The translations under genes and the position numbers were made by a program. Under the pieces are notes generated by a model. It did no database searches, had not been told where the DNA came from, and was given only the letters and a program-made list of their open reading frames with translations. Positions 55,555-63,658 of a stretch of 64,000 bases of DNA are shown here, in pieces; the first letter of the stretch is position 1, and each line of letters starts with the position of its first letter. The stretch is from a virus. The DNA lies in IMG/VR virus record IMGVR_UViG_3300023178_000009, positions 62,001-126,000 of that record. One strand, 5' to 3'.

Positions 55555-56556
55555 ATGTGGCTTGAACAAAAATATATTGGATTAGTTTCCAATAGACTCG
55601 AGCTCTTCAAAAGAACAAAGAAGAACGAGTATAACTTCCGTTGTCCTATCTGTGGTGACTCACGTAAATCAAAATACAAAGCTCGCGGTCATCTTTTTCC
55701 TAAAGATAAAGGTGGGTATTTGTTTCATTGTTTCAATTGTGGTGTAACACTCGGCCTTGAGAAATTTCTTGAACAAATCGATCCTATTGTACATCAAGAA
55801 TTTATTAAAGAAAAAATAATTGAAAAGATGGGTGATAGGCCAAAGACAGACGTCGAGATCTTCGCTGATAAAATGAAACCGCCTACTTTTATTAAATCAA
55901 CACCATTAAAGAAGCTGAAGAAGATATCACAACTCAAGTGGAACCATCCTGCAAAACGATATATCGATCGTCGTAAAATTCCAACACCATATCAGGCAAA
56001 ACTATTTTATTGTCCACGATTTAAAGAATGGACGAATACAATACTTCCCGGTAAGTTTCCTGATACAGAATGGGATGAACCTCGATTGATTATTCCGTTT
56101 ATCGATGCCGATGGCAATCTATTTGGTTATCAAGGTCGATCGTTTCGTAAAGAAGGTATACGATATATTACGATCATGATCGATGAGAAGCAACCAAAAA
56201 TATTTGGTCTAGATACATGTGATCGATCAAAACCACATTATATTTTCGAAGGTCCAATCGACTCCATGTTTGTTCCTAATTCCATTGCAATGGCAGGTGG
56301 TAGTATTAAATATGAATGGACAAATGAACATTCTATCTTTGTATTTGATAATGAACCTCGTAGCCCAGAGACATGTGCCAAGATTGAGAAAATCATAAGT
56401 AAAGGATACGAAGTAGTAATTTTTCCTGAGACGGTAAAGGAAAAAGATATTAACGATATGTTCCTCAATGGGGTGTCAATAGAAGACGTTTTGAGGTATA
56501 ATATCTCTAGTGGTTTGGAAGCTAAATTACTATTCACAGCATGGAGAAAAACATGA
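55555..56556 (+). CDS. 61: DNA primase (T4 gp61 family)
   Basis: A 333-residue primase (T4 gp61: 342). The N-terminal zinc ribbon is FRCPICGDSRKS plus FHCFNCGVTL. The TOPRIM core includes YIFEGPIDSMFVPN with the catalytic Glu and IFVFDNEPR with acidic residues, followed by INDMFLNG. It makes pentamer RNA primers with gp41 helicase. It has a TTTACT-class promoter like gp43 and uvsX. The stop overlaps a small gene. Confidence 0.93.
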   Translation: MWLEQKYIGLVSNRLELFKRTKKNEYNFRCPICGDSRKSKYKARGHLFPKDKGGYLFHCFNCGVTLGLEKFLEQIDPIVHQEFIKEKIIEKMGDRPKTDVEIFADKMKPPTFIKSTPLKKLKKISQLKWNHPAKRYIDRRKIPTPYQAKLFYCPRFKEWTNTILPGKFPDTEWDEPRLIIPFIDADGNLFGYQGRSFRKEGIRYITIMIDEKQPKIFGLDTCDRSKPHYIFEGPIDSMFVPNSIAMAGGSIKYEWTNEHSIFVFDNEPRSPETCAKIEKIISKGYEVVIFPETVKEKDINDMFLNGVSIEDVLRYNISSGLEAKLLFTAWRKT

Positions 56557-56714
56557 GTGATCTAGAAAAAGATATGAAGGTAAATTTAATTATTGAAGAA
56601 TATCGCGAAGGTAAATATTCTAAAGAATTAGTTGAGCGTGAACTAAGATTGATGGGTATGGATCGTTTCGAAATTCAAAAAGCAATAGGTGAAGTGGTGC
56701 AACTCAATGGCTGA
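56553..56714 (+). CDS. Small helical hypothetical protein
   Basis: A 53-residue frame linked to gp61 by ATGA and overlapping the next gene by eight bases. The product is a charged helical bundle (YREGKYSKELVERELRLMG). No family recognised; the overlaps support it. Confidence 0.6.
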   Translation: MSDLEKDMKVNLIIEEYREGKYSKELVERELRLMGMDRFEIQKAIGEVVQLNG

Positions 56715-56937
56715 ATTACATTTAAGTGATTATTGGAATGAGACAAAAACACGACGCGCATCAATATCTCGCGACGAATATCATTATATTGTTCGCATGG
56801 AAGCCAGACATTATGGTATGATGAAACATTATCATACCGAACTTTTAGATAAAAATCTGCGATACGCCGAGGACTGTGCTGAAAATTTTGTACATGCAAT
56901 TGGTAGTTTTCAGCATTTAGATTGGCCCGATCATTAA
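56707..56937 (+). CDS. Small hypothetical protein
   Basis: A 76-residue His-rich helical protein (MAELHLSDYWNETKTRR start, KHYHTELLDKNL in the middle). The ATG at 56707 is preferred to an upstream GTG. It lies between gp61 and a membrane microprotein. Function unknown. Confidence 0.65.
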   Translation: MAELHLSDYWNETKTRRASISRDEYHYIVRMEARHYGMMKHYHTELLDKNLRYAEDCAENFVHAIGSFQHLDWPDH

Positions 56938-56945
56938 GGAAAAAA

Positions 56946-57155
56946 ATGGATAGCACAACACATACCCTAGTTTCGCTAGGGCTCTTAGGCATTGCCTATT
57001 ACACAGGATACAGAATAGGTGGTGCAGAAGCATTTGGTGCTGGTTTTAGAGAAGGCGCGGAGAGTGCCATAGATAAGATCATGGCTTCACTCAAGACAGA
57101 GTTTGGTTTAAATATTTTTTATGATGTAAAAACAGGAGAAAAAGATGAGAATTGA
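56946..57155 (+). CDS. Small membrane-associated protein
   Basis: A 69-residue protein with a hydrophobic N-terminus (LVSLGLLGIAYYTGYRIGGA) and an amphipathic remainder. An AAGGAAA site lies before the ATG. It overlaps the next gene by 11 bases. No family recognised. Confidence 0.6.
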   Translation: MDSTTHTLVSLGLLGIAYYTGYRIGGAEAFGAGFREGAESAIDKIMASLKTEFGLNIFYDVKTGEKDEN

Positions 57156-57387
57156 TTTAGTCGACGCCCTTATTAGGCGTTATGAAGGTGAATTGTTAGC
57201 TGCACAAGCTAACGTTCGAACCTACGTAGAAAATCCCGTAGGCATTGGTGAACATCCGGATCTCGTCGATGCCATGCATGAACAAATGCAAAAAATAGCT
57301 GAAGCTCATGAATTACTTAATGTGTCGCGCGCTGTACGAGCCAGCTTAGTTCCTACCGAAGAACCCGGCGCGCCGAGCGATGTATAG
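57145..57387 (+). CDS. Small helical hypothetical protein
   Basis: An 80-residue helical protein (LVDALIRRYEGELLAAQANV near the start) with a Pro-rich end. It has an AGGAG ribosome site and overlaps the SNase gene by eight bases. Similar short coiled proteins are common in phages; function unknown. Confidence 0.65.
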   Translation: MRIDLVDALIRRYEGELLAAQANVRTYVENPVGIGEHPDLVDAMHEQMQKIAEAHELLNVSRAVRASLVPTEEPGAPSDV

Positions 57388-57817
57388 GTATAAGTGCGTC
57401 GTAAAAAGAGTCGTAGACGGCGACACAGTAGATGTAGATATCGACCTTGGATTTGGCATTTGGCAACATGGTGAACGTGTAAGAATTCACGGTATCGATA
57501 CACCAGAATCGCGCACACGCGATAAAGTAGAAAAGAAGTACGGTTTACTAGCAAAGAAGTTTGTGCAATCATATCTAAAAGTCGGTAGTTCACAAACACT
57601 TGTAACAGAAAAACCCGGCGATGATGCGAAGGGTAAGTTCGGTCGTATTCTCGGTAAGTTTGAGGTTTACGATGAAGTCACTGACAGTTATATGTTCTTA
57701 GGACAAATCATGATTAGAGAAGGACATGCTGTTGAATATTTTGGCCAAAGTAAAGATGACATTCAAGAAGCACACTTGGCGAATCGAATCAAGCTACAAG
57801 AATCTGGACAAATTTAA
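57380..57817 (+). CDS. Staphylococcal-nuclease-type endonuclease
   Basis: A 145-residue SNase-fold protein. The conserved core is VKRVVDGDTVDVDIDLG, then VRIHGIDTPESRT and LGKFEVYDE / IREGHAVEYFG. Catalytic Asp/Arg/Glu positions in DGDT, RIHGIDTPE and GKFGRILG are present. It cuts DNA or RNA and could degrade host nucleic acid to feed the nucleotide-reduction genes that follow. It directly abuts nrdA. Confidence 0.85.
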   Translation: MYRYKCVVKRVVDGDTVDVDIDLGFGIWQHGERVRIHGIDTPESRTRDKVEKKYGLLAKKFVQSYLKVGSSQTLVTEKPGDDAKGKFGRILGKFEVYDEVTDSYMFLGQIMIREGHAVEYFGQSKDDIQEAHLANRIKLQESGQI

Positions 57818-60109
57818 ATGGAAATTTTTGTAACCAAAAGGAACGGTGATAAAGAGCTATTAGATCTAGACAAGTTTCATAAAGTTGCATCGTTTGCGTG
57901 TGAAGGTTTAAACGGTGTATCCGCATCAGATCTAGAAATTAAAACTCATATTCAGTTCTACAATAATATAAAAACACTTGATGTCCAAGAGACATTGATT
58001 AAGGCTGCCGCTGATCTTATCACAGAAGATGCACCGAACTACCAATATGTCGCCGGTCGTTTGATCAACTATGGTCTACGAAAAGAAGTATATGGCGATT
58101 TTCAACCTATTTCTCTCGTACAACACGTTATTAATTGTGTAGGTGAAGGTGTATATGATGGTGTATTGATGGAGAAATATAGTCGCGAGGATATCGAGAC
58201 ACTCGATGGTTATATCAATCATGATCGTGATTTTCTTTTGACATATGCAGCAATGGAACAGATGCGAGGTAAGTATCTGGTCAAAAACCGTGTCACTGGA
58301 AAAATCTATGAGACACCACAAATGGCGAATATGTGTATCGCCATGACTCTCTTCGCAAATTACGGTGAAGATAGACTTAAATGGGTAAAAGACCTATATG
58401 ATGCACTGAGTAACTTCGATATTAGTCTACCTACCCCAATTATGGCGGGAGTACGGACGCCTCAACGACAGTTCTCATCATGCGTACTTATTGAGACTGA
58501 TGACTCACTGGACTCTATCAATGCAACAGCATCAGCAATCGTCAAATACGTATCTCAAAAAGCAGGAATCGGTATTGGGGCCGGTCGCATTCGGGCTCTG
58601 GGCAGTCCTATTCGCGACGGCGATACTAGTCATACTGGTGTTATCCCTTTCTATAAGTATTTTCAAAGCGCTGTCAAATCTTGTTCACAAGGCGGTGTAC
58701 GCGGTGGTGCCGCAACACTATATTATCCAATTTGGCATTATGAAATTGAAGATATGCTCGTTCTTAAAAATAACAAAGGAACAGAAGACAACCGAGTAAG
58801 ACACATGGATTATGGTGTGCAATTCAATCAGGTAATGTACGAGCGGCTGATTCGAAATGAGAACATCACACTCTTCTCACCTCATGATTGTAAAGATCTA
58901 TACGAGGCATTCTTTGTAGACGTAGATAAATTTCGTGAGCTCTACGAAAAGTACGAGCGTAAGACATCGATTAGGAAAAAAACAATTAGTGCCCGTGAGT
59001 TGTTTTCTGCATTTATGCAAGAACGAAAGGATACTGGACGTATCTATTTGATGAATGTTGATAACGCTAATGATCATGGTGCGTTCCAAAAAATTAAAGC
59101 ACCTATTCGTCAATCTAATTTGTGTTGTGAAATTAACCTGCCGACAAAACCGTTAACAGACATCAACGATCCCATGGGTGAGATTTCATTGTGTACTTTA
59201 GCTGCCATCAACTGGGGAAGTATTCGTAAACCTGCTGACTTTGAGAAGCCCTGTACCCTAGCCGTACGTGCACTTGATGCATTGCTAGATTATCAAGATT
59301 ATCCAGTATTGGCGGCTCGTAAAGGCACAGAAAATCGACGGCCGTTAGGAATTGGCATTATTAACTTTGCACACTGGCTAGCGAAGAATGATACTAACTA
59401 TCAGGATCCTAATCTCGAACTCATTCATGAATATGCAGAAGCATGGTCATATTATTTGATTCAGGCATCAGCTGATCTCGCAGTTGAAAAACATGCATGT
59501 TTTCTCTCAAATCAAACAAACTATCATGAAGGTGTTCTTCCAATCGACACATATAAGAAAACAGTGGATGAGTTGGTTGCACCTGAATATAAGATGGACT
59601 GGGATGGTCTACGCGCGCAACTCGAGAACTTTGGAATTCGAAACTCAACATTGATGGCACTTATGCCGGCTGAAACATCAGCACAAATTAGTAACAGTAC
59701 AAATGGTATTGAGCCACCGCGCTCTCTTATCTCTATTAAGCAATCGAAAGACGGCATATTGAAGCAGGTTGTTCCTAGCATTCAACGATTAAAGAATAAG
59801 TACGACTTATTGTGGGATCAGAAATCACCTGAAGGTTATCTCAAGATTATGGCTGTATTACAAAAGTTTATTGATCAAGGTATTTCAGTCAATACTTCAT
59901 ATAATCCTTTACATTACGATGAAGAGAAGATACCATTATCTGTAATGATGCAACATATGTTGATGTTCTATAAGTATGGTGGAAAGCAATTGTATTATAA
60001 CAACACATATGATGGTGCTGGAGAAATAGAAGAAGTACCACCTGTGCCTGAAGCAGAAGGCGCAGTATGTGATTTAAGTGATCCGGACTGTGATGCATGC
60101 AAAATCTAA
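57818..60109 (+). CDS. nrdA: Ribonucleotide reductase class Ia, alpha subunit
   Basis: A 763-residue NrdA. An ATP-cone occupies about residues 1-90. Catalytic residues are visible: Cys in RQFSSCVLIET, the Asn-Cys-Glu set in NLCCEINLP, the second cysteine in ISLCTLAAINWG, the tyrosine pair in GGKQLYYNNTYD, and the C-terminal redox cysteines in CDLSDPDCDACKI. It reduces ribonucleoside diphosphates to deoxy forms with NrdB. The order nrdA-nrdB is broken by an inserted methyltransferase gene that overlaps its last 13 bases. Confidence 0.96.
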   Translation: MEIFVTKRNGDKELLDLDKFHKVASFACEGLNGVSASDLEIKTHIQFYNNIKTLDVQETLIKAAADLITEDAPNYQYVAGRLINYGLRKEVYGDFQPISLVQHVINCVGEGVYDGVLMEKYSREDIETLDGYINHDRDFLLTYAAMEQMRGKYLVKNRVTGKIYETPQMANMCIAMTLFANYGEDRLKWVKDLYDALSNFDISLPTPIMAGVRTPQRQFSSCVLIETDDSLDSINATASAIVKYVSQKAGIGIGAGRIRALGSPIRDGDTSHTGVIPFYKYFQSAVKSCSQGGVRGGAATLYYPIWHYEIEDMLVLKNNKGTEDNRVRHMDYGVQFNQVMYERLIRNENITLFSPHDCKDLYEAFFVDVDKFRELYEKYERKTSIRKKTISARELFSAFMQERKDTGRIYLMNVDNANDHGAFQKIKAPIRQSNLCCEINLPTKPLTDINDPMGEISLCTLAAINWGSIRKPADFEKPCTLAVRALDALLDYQDYPVLAARKGTENRRPLGIGIINFAHWLAKNDTNYQDPNLELIHEYAEAWSYYLIQASADLAVEKHACFLSNQTNYHEGVLPIDTYKKTVDELVAPEYKMDWDGLRAQLENFGIRNSTLMALMPAETSAQISNSTNGIEPPRSLISIKQSKDGILKQVVPSIQRLKNKYDLLWDQKSPEGYLKIMAVLQKFIDQGISVNTSYNPLHYDEEKIPLSVMMQHMLMFYKYGGKQLYYNNTYDGAGEIEEVPPVPEAEGAVCDLSDPDCDACKI

Positions 60110-60765
60110 TACATTACAGAAAGTTTAGTGAAGTGCCTGATGAAAAAGACTGGACTGCCGATGAATATGAAGGTATTGATGGATTATTTTGGCTAATAAA
60201 TGATAGTGGTGCATGGACCGGTCCTCTTAAAAATTGGCGTGAAGACTCGAAAGATTTTATGAGTCAAGTGAAAAACTTTGATGTTGTGATATGTGCTGGA
60301 GGAAACTGCGGTATGTATCCTCGTTTCTATGCAAACTATTTTAAAAAGGTTTATTCATGGGAACCAGATCCGGATAATTATAAATGTTTACAAATGAATT
60401 GTGATAGTGAACAATTTGAATTATTTAATGGCGCTATCAGCAATACAACAGATAAAATCTATAAATTGTACAATAATAATAAGAAGAATGTAGGTACACA
60501 TAGATTACAGAAAGACGTCAAAAATGCCAATGTAGAAATGTATAGAATAGATGACTTAAATTTAGAAAAGATTGATCTTATACATTTAGATATTGAAGGA
60601 CATGAACCAATGGCCATTGAAGGTGCAAAAGAAACAATCAAAAAACACCATCCAGTTATTATTACAGAAAAAGCTAAGGGTCATCATCTTTTAATTGAAC
60701 TTGGTTATAAAGAATTTAAAAAATTAACAATGGATACAATTTACATATACGAAGGTAATTCATGA
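60097..60765 (+). CDS. FkbM-family methyltransferase inserted between nrdA and nrdB
   Basis: A 222-residue protein. VVICAGGNCGMYPRFYANYF is the SAM-binding loop, VYSWEPDPDNYKCLQ the acidic strand, and LDIEGHEPMAIEGA the FkbM hallmark (DIEGxE). FkbM enzymes O-methylate sugars or similar acceptors. The gene overlaps nrdA by 13 bases and nrdB by four, and is AT-rich compared with both, so it looks like cargo that slipped into the reductase operon without breaking coupling. Confidence 0.85.
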   Translation: MQNLIHYRKFSEVPDEKDWTADEYEGIDGLFWLINDSGAWTGPLKNWREDSKDFMSQVKNFDVVICAGGNCGMYPRFYANYFKKVYSWEPDPDNYKCLQMNCDSEQFELFNGAISNTTDKIYKLYNNNKKNVGTHRLQKDVKNANVEMYRIDDLNLEKIDLIHLDIEGHEPMAIEGAKETIKKHHPVIITEKAKGHHLLIELGYKEFKKLTMDTIYIYEGNS

Positions 60766-61853
60766 GTGTATTTCACACTAAAAATATTGACACAACAGCA
60801 CAGCCTGCATTTTTCGGAGCAGGCGTAAACATTGCTCGTTATGACAAACAACGTTATAGCATATTTGAGAAAATGACTGATAAGCAACTTGGTTTCTTTT
60901 GGCGACCAGAAGAAGTTGATATCGCACGTGATAGTAAAGATTTTAAAGCTTTATCAGAACAAGAACAACATATCTTTACTAGTAATCTTAAACGACAAAT
61001 TCTGCTTGACTCGGTACAAGGCCGCGGCCCTGTTGAAGCCTTTCTCCCGATTTGCTCTCTGCCTGAGCTAGAAAACTGGTTGGTCACTTGGTCATTCTTT
61101 GAGACTATTCATTCTCGTTCGTATACACATATAATTCGTAATGTATATAATGATCCTAGTAAAGTGTTTGATGAGATGCTTGATATTAAAGAGATTGTGG
61201 ACTGCGCTGGTTCTATTTCGAAATATTATGATGATCTAATTTCATATAATAATGATACAGAGAATCTAAAGAAGAGAATTAAATATGATCAATATAAACA
61301 TAAGAAGTTATTGTGGTTAGCGATCAATGCAGTTAATGCGCTTGAAGGGATTAGATTTTATGTTTCGTTTGCGTGCTCGTGGGCATTTGCTGAATTAAAG
61401 AAGATGGAAGGCAACGCGAAGATTATTAAGTTCATTGCACGTGATGAAAATGTGCATATGGCTTCAACTCAACAACTTATAAAGATTCTACCAAAAGAAG
61501 ACGAAGATTTTAAAAAGATTGCTACAGAATGTGAAGACGAAGTTCGTCAAATTTTTAAAGATGTTATCGATCAAGAAAAAGCATGGGCTAAGTATCTGTT
61601 TAAAGATGCGTCGATGATTGGTTTGAATGACGAGCTTCTATGCAATTATATTGATTGGTTAGGCAATAAGAGATTGTATGCAATTGGCCTCTCAAATGAA
61701 CGTGGTGGTTCTGATCCATTACCGTGGACACAGAAATGGATCTCAGGTGCTGAAGTGCAAGTTGCTCCACAAGAGACCGAAATTACATCATATATAATTG
61801 GTGGTATAAAAAAAGATATCGACGATGATACCTTTAAAGATTTTAAATTATAG
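60762..61853 (+). CDS. nrdB: Ribonucleotide reductase class Ia, beta subunit
   Basis: A 363-residue NrdB. The radical tyrosine is Tyr121 in ETIHSRSYTHIIRN, matching Tyr122 of E. coli. Iron ligands lie in that helix (Glu, His), in the upstream FFWRPEEVDIARD region, and in FAELKKMEGNAK...RDENVHMAS. It holds the diiron-tyrosyl radical that starts catalysis in NrdA. It needs iron delivery, as do the many oxygenases here. It starts by ATGA overlap with the methyltransferase. Confidence 0.96.
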   Translation: MSVFHTKNIDTTAQPAFFGAGVNIARYDKQRYSIFEKMTDKQLGFFWRPEEVDIARDSKDFKALSEQEQHIFTSNLKRQILLDSVQGRGPVEAFLPICSLPELENWLVTWSFFETIHSRSYTHIIRNVYNDPSKVFDEMLDIKEIVDCAGSISKYYDDLISYNNDTENLKKRIKYDQYKHKKLLWLAINAVNALEGIRFYVSFACSWAFAELKKMEGNAKIIKFIARDENVHMASTQQLIKILPKEDEDFKKIATECEDEVRQIFKDVIDQEKAWAKYLFKDASMIGLNDELLCNYIDWLGNKRLYAIGLSNERGGSDPLPWTQKWISGAEVQVAPQETEITSYIIGGIKKDIDDDTFKDFKL

Positions 61854-61864
61854 GAATAAAAAAA

Positions 61865-62479
61865 ATGAATACTGTTGATATCATGCTATTAAGAAAAATG
61901 TATATGTTTTCTGATAGCTTTAAAAACATTTTGATAATTGGTGACAATACAGAGATTGAAGATTGGGAAGCTGTAGAAAAATTATGCACTGAGTTTAATA
62001 TTAAAGGTCGTCCTAATTGTTTTGCAGATGTATTAGAAGCTTTTGATGTGGATTCCGGAATCTTTTGTCCGGGAGATAAATTTCTAAAAACTAAATTTGA
62101 AAAAGATACAGAATACGACATTATATGGAATCGAGGCGGTTCAATGAAAGTTTTCGATCAATATAATTTCTTTAAAAAGATACATGCGTTAACTCGAGTT
62201 AAGGGTTTGATTTGCAATACTAGTATATGGCATATGGGACTAGATAATAATTATTTTAATTATCAACCTAATTTTTGGCCTAAACTTCTCGGTCAAAATC
62301 AATATGGTCTTGTTCGTTGTTATAATTCTTGCGGGTCCGATTTTGATGATATAGAGCTAGATTACGAAGAAACTCGCTATCATTATTTAACTTCTGACAT
62401 TGCAATATCTGATAGTAGACCATCATGGTTACACGTTATCAGCAGAACAACCGCAAAAGAGGAATTTGTAGGTGTTTAA
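61865..62479 (+). CDS. Putative methyltransferase-fold protein
   Basis: A 204-residue AT-rich gene. KNILIIGDNTEIEDWEAVEK and CFADVLEAFDVDSG could be the first strands of a Rossmann methyltransferase, and YDIIWNRGGSMKVFDQYNFF fits the middle of such a fold (a position where methyltransferases scan for their acceptor). The glycine loop is degenerate, so SAM binding is uncertain. It follows nrdB by 11 bases. Confidence 0.5.
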   Translation: MNTVDIMLLRKMYMFSDSFKNILIIGDNTEIEDWEAVEKLCTEFNIKGRPNCFADVLEAFDVDSGIFCPGDKFLKTKFEKDTEYDIIWNRGGSMKVFDQYNFFKKIHALTRVKGLICNTSIWHMGLDNNYFNYQPNFWPKLLGQNQYGLVRCYNSCGSDFDDIELDYEETRYHYLTSDIAISDSRPSWLHVISRTTAKEEFVGV

Positions 62480-62633
62480 AACTACTATTAATTGCCGCGG
62501 GTGCGAAGTGAAATGCGACGTAATTATACGTCAAACTAATTATGAGCATGAAGAAATAGAAATTGCTTTTTGTCCTATTTGTAGTGCGAATATTGAAGAT
62601 AATGAGGACTATATACCGGATTATGAAGAATAA
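62472..62633 (+). CDS. Small zinc-ribbon protein
   Basis: A 53-residue frame starting at GTG behind AGAGGAA and overlapping the previous gene by eight bases. It carries CRGCEVKC and CPIC pairs, a zinc ribbon, with an acidic tail (NIEDNEDYIPDYEE). It overlaps the next gene by 11 bases. It may bind nucleic acid or a protein partner. Confidence 0.65.
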   Translation: MFKTTINCRGCEVKCDVIIRQTNYEHEEIEIAFCPICSANIEDNEDYIPDYEE

Positions 62634-63204
62634 TGGTTATCCAGAAGATTGGAAAATAGATCCAGCAAATATTGATGTATCAAATTTATTATTAGATAAA
62701 GTCGATAATAGAGTAGCTATACCTGATAAAAATACAATTTTTTCTGATATTCAAAATTCTGACTTTAAACTAGGTTGGAAAGATTCAGATTGGGATAAAG
62801 AAGTATTTTTATATTCCACTTGTACAGAATCTAGAATGTGTCAAATAATTGCTCATTATGCGATGTCTATTTGGCCTCAACATCTTGATAATCATCGAAT
62901 CGTTAGAACTGTTCTAAATGCAGGAGTGCCTGGTTCTGTATATCGAAGTCATGCTGATGATGTAGATATGTCTAAAAATACAAAAACTGTTTTGTATATG
63001 GCCAATCCAACATGGGAACATGGTTGGGGTGGTGAGTTCAAATTTTATGATCCCTATGTACGAGATCTCGTAGGTATGTTAGAATATAAACCTGGGCGAA
63101 TGATTATATTCGATGGAAATATTCAACATACAGCTGCGTGCATTGCGTATCATGCTAGCATGTGGCGATTTACGGTAGCACAAAATTATGTACCTATGGG
63201 ATAA
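62623..63204 (+). CDS. 2OG-Fe(II) oxygenase
   Basis: A 193-residue oxygenase of the prolyl-hydroxylase-like type. YRSHADDVDMSKNTKTVLYM gives His-x-Asp, HGWGGEFKFYDP the conserved strand, DGNIQHTAACI the distal His and MWRFTVAQNY the Arg strand. The ATG at 62623 sits behind GAGGA and overlaps the zinc-ribbon gene. It is AT-rich. It overlaps dCMP deaminase by 17 bases. Substrate unknown. Confidence 0.8.
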   Translation: MKNNGYPEDWKIDPANIDVSNLLLDKVDNRVAIPDKNTIFSDIQNSDFKLGWKDSDWDKEVFLYSTCTESRMCQIIAHYAMSIWPQHLDNHRIVRTVLNAGVPGSVYRSHADDVDMSKNTKTVLYMANPTWEHGWGGEFKFYDPYVRDLVGMLEYKPGRMIIFDGNIQHTAACIAYHASMWRFTVAQNYVPMG

Positions 63205-63658
63205 AAGATTTTTAGAATTAGCTAAACACATTTCAACTTGGTCAAAAGATCCATCACGAAAAATTGGTGCCGTAGCAATAAGAGATAGACAAGTGTTGGC
63301 TACTGGATATAATGGCTTTCCAGTTGGTGTGATTGACGATGAAGATCGTTATAATGATCGCGACCAAAAATACGAGCTCGTGGTGCACGCGGAGATGAAC
63401 TGTATCTATAATGCAGGTCGCAATGGTATGTCGCTTAGGGACGCCACAATGTACGTATATGGTTTACCTGTGTGTCATGAGTGCGCTAAAGGAATCATAC
63501 AAACAGGTATTAAACGTGTAGTTATACATGATACAAAATATACTGATGCAAGATGGATAAATAGTTTTGGAAAGACATTGAATCTATTTAATGAAGCAGG
63601 TATAATTTGTGATGCAGTCGAGCTACCCGAATCCGTGGATATTACAGACTACAGGTAA
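63188..63658 (+). CDS. cd: Deoxycytidylate (dCMP) deaminase
   Basis: A 156-residue deaminase. The zinc site is HAEMN (His67, Glu69 as proton shuttle) and PVCHEC (Cys96, Cys99). KDPSRKIGAVAIRDRQVLATGYNGFP is the typical beginning. It makes dUMP for ThyX, linking the reductase to dTMP supply. Its 3' end overlaps the endonuclease-like gene by 47 bases. The ATG lies in the end of the oxygenase gene. Confidence 0.95.
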   Translation: MYLWDKRFLELAKHISTWSKDPSRKIGAVAIRDRQVLATGYNGFPVGVIDDEDRYNDRDQKYELVVHAEMNCIYNAGRNGMSLRDATMYVYGLPVCHECAKGIIQTGIKRVVIHDTKYTDARWINSFGKTLNLFNEAGIICDAVELPESVDITDYR

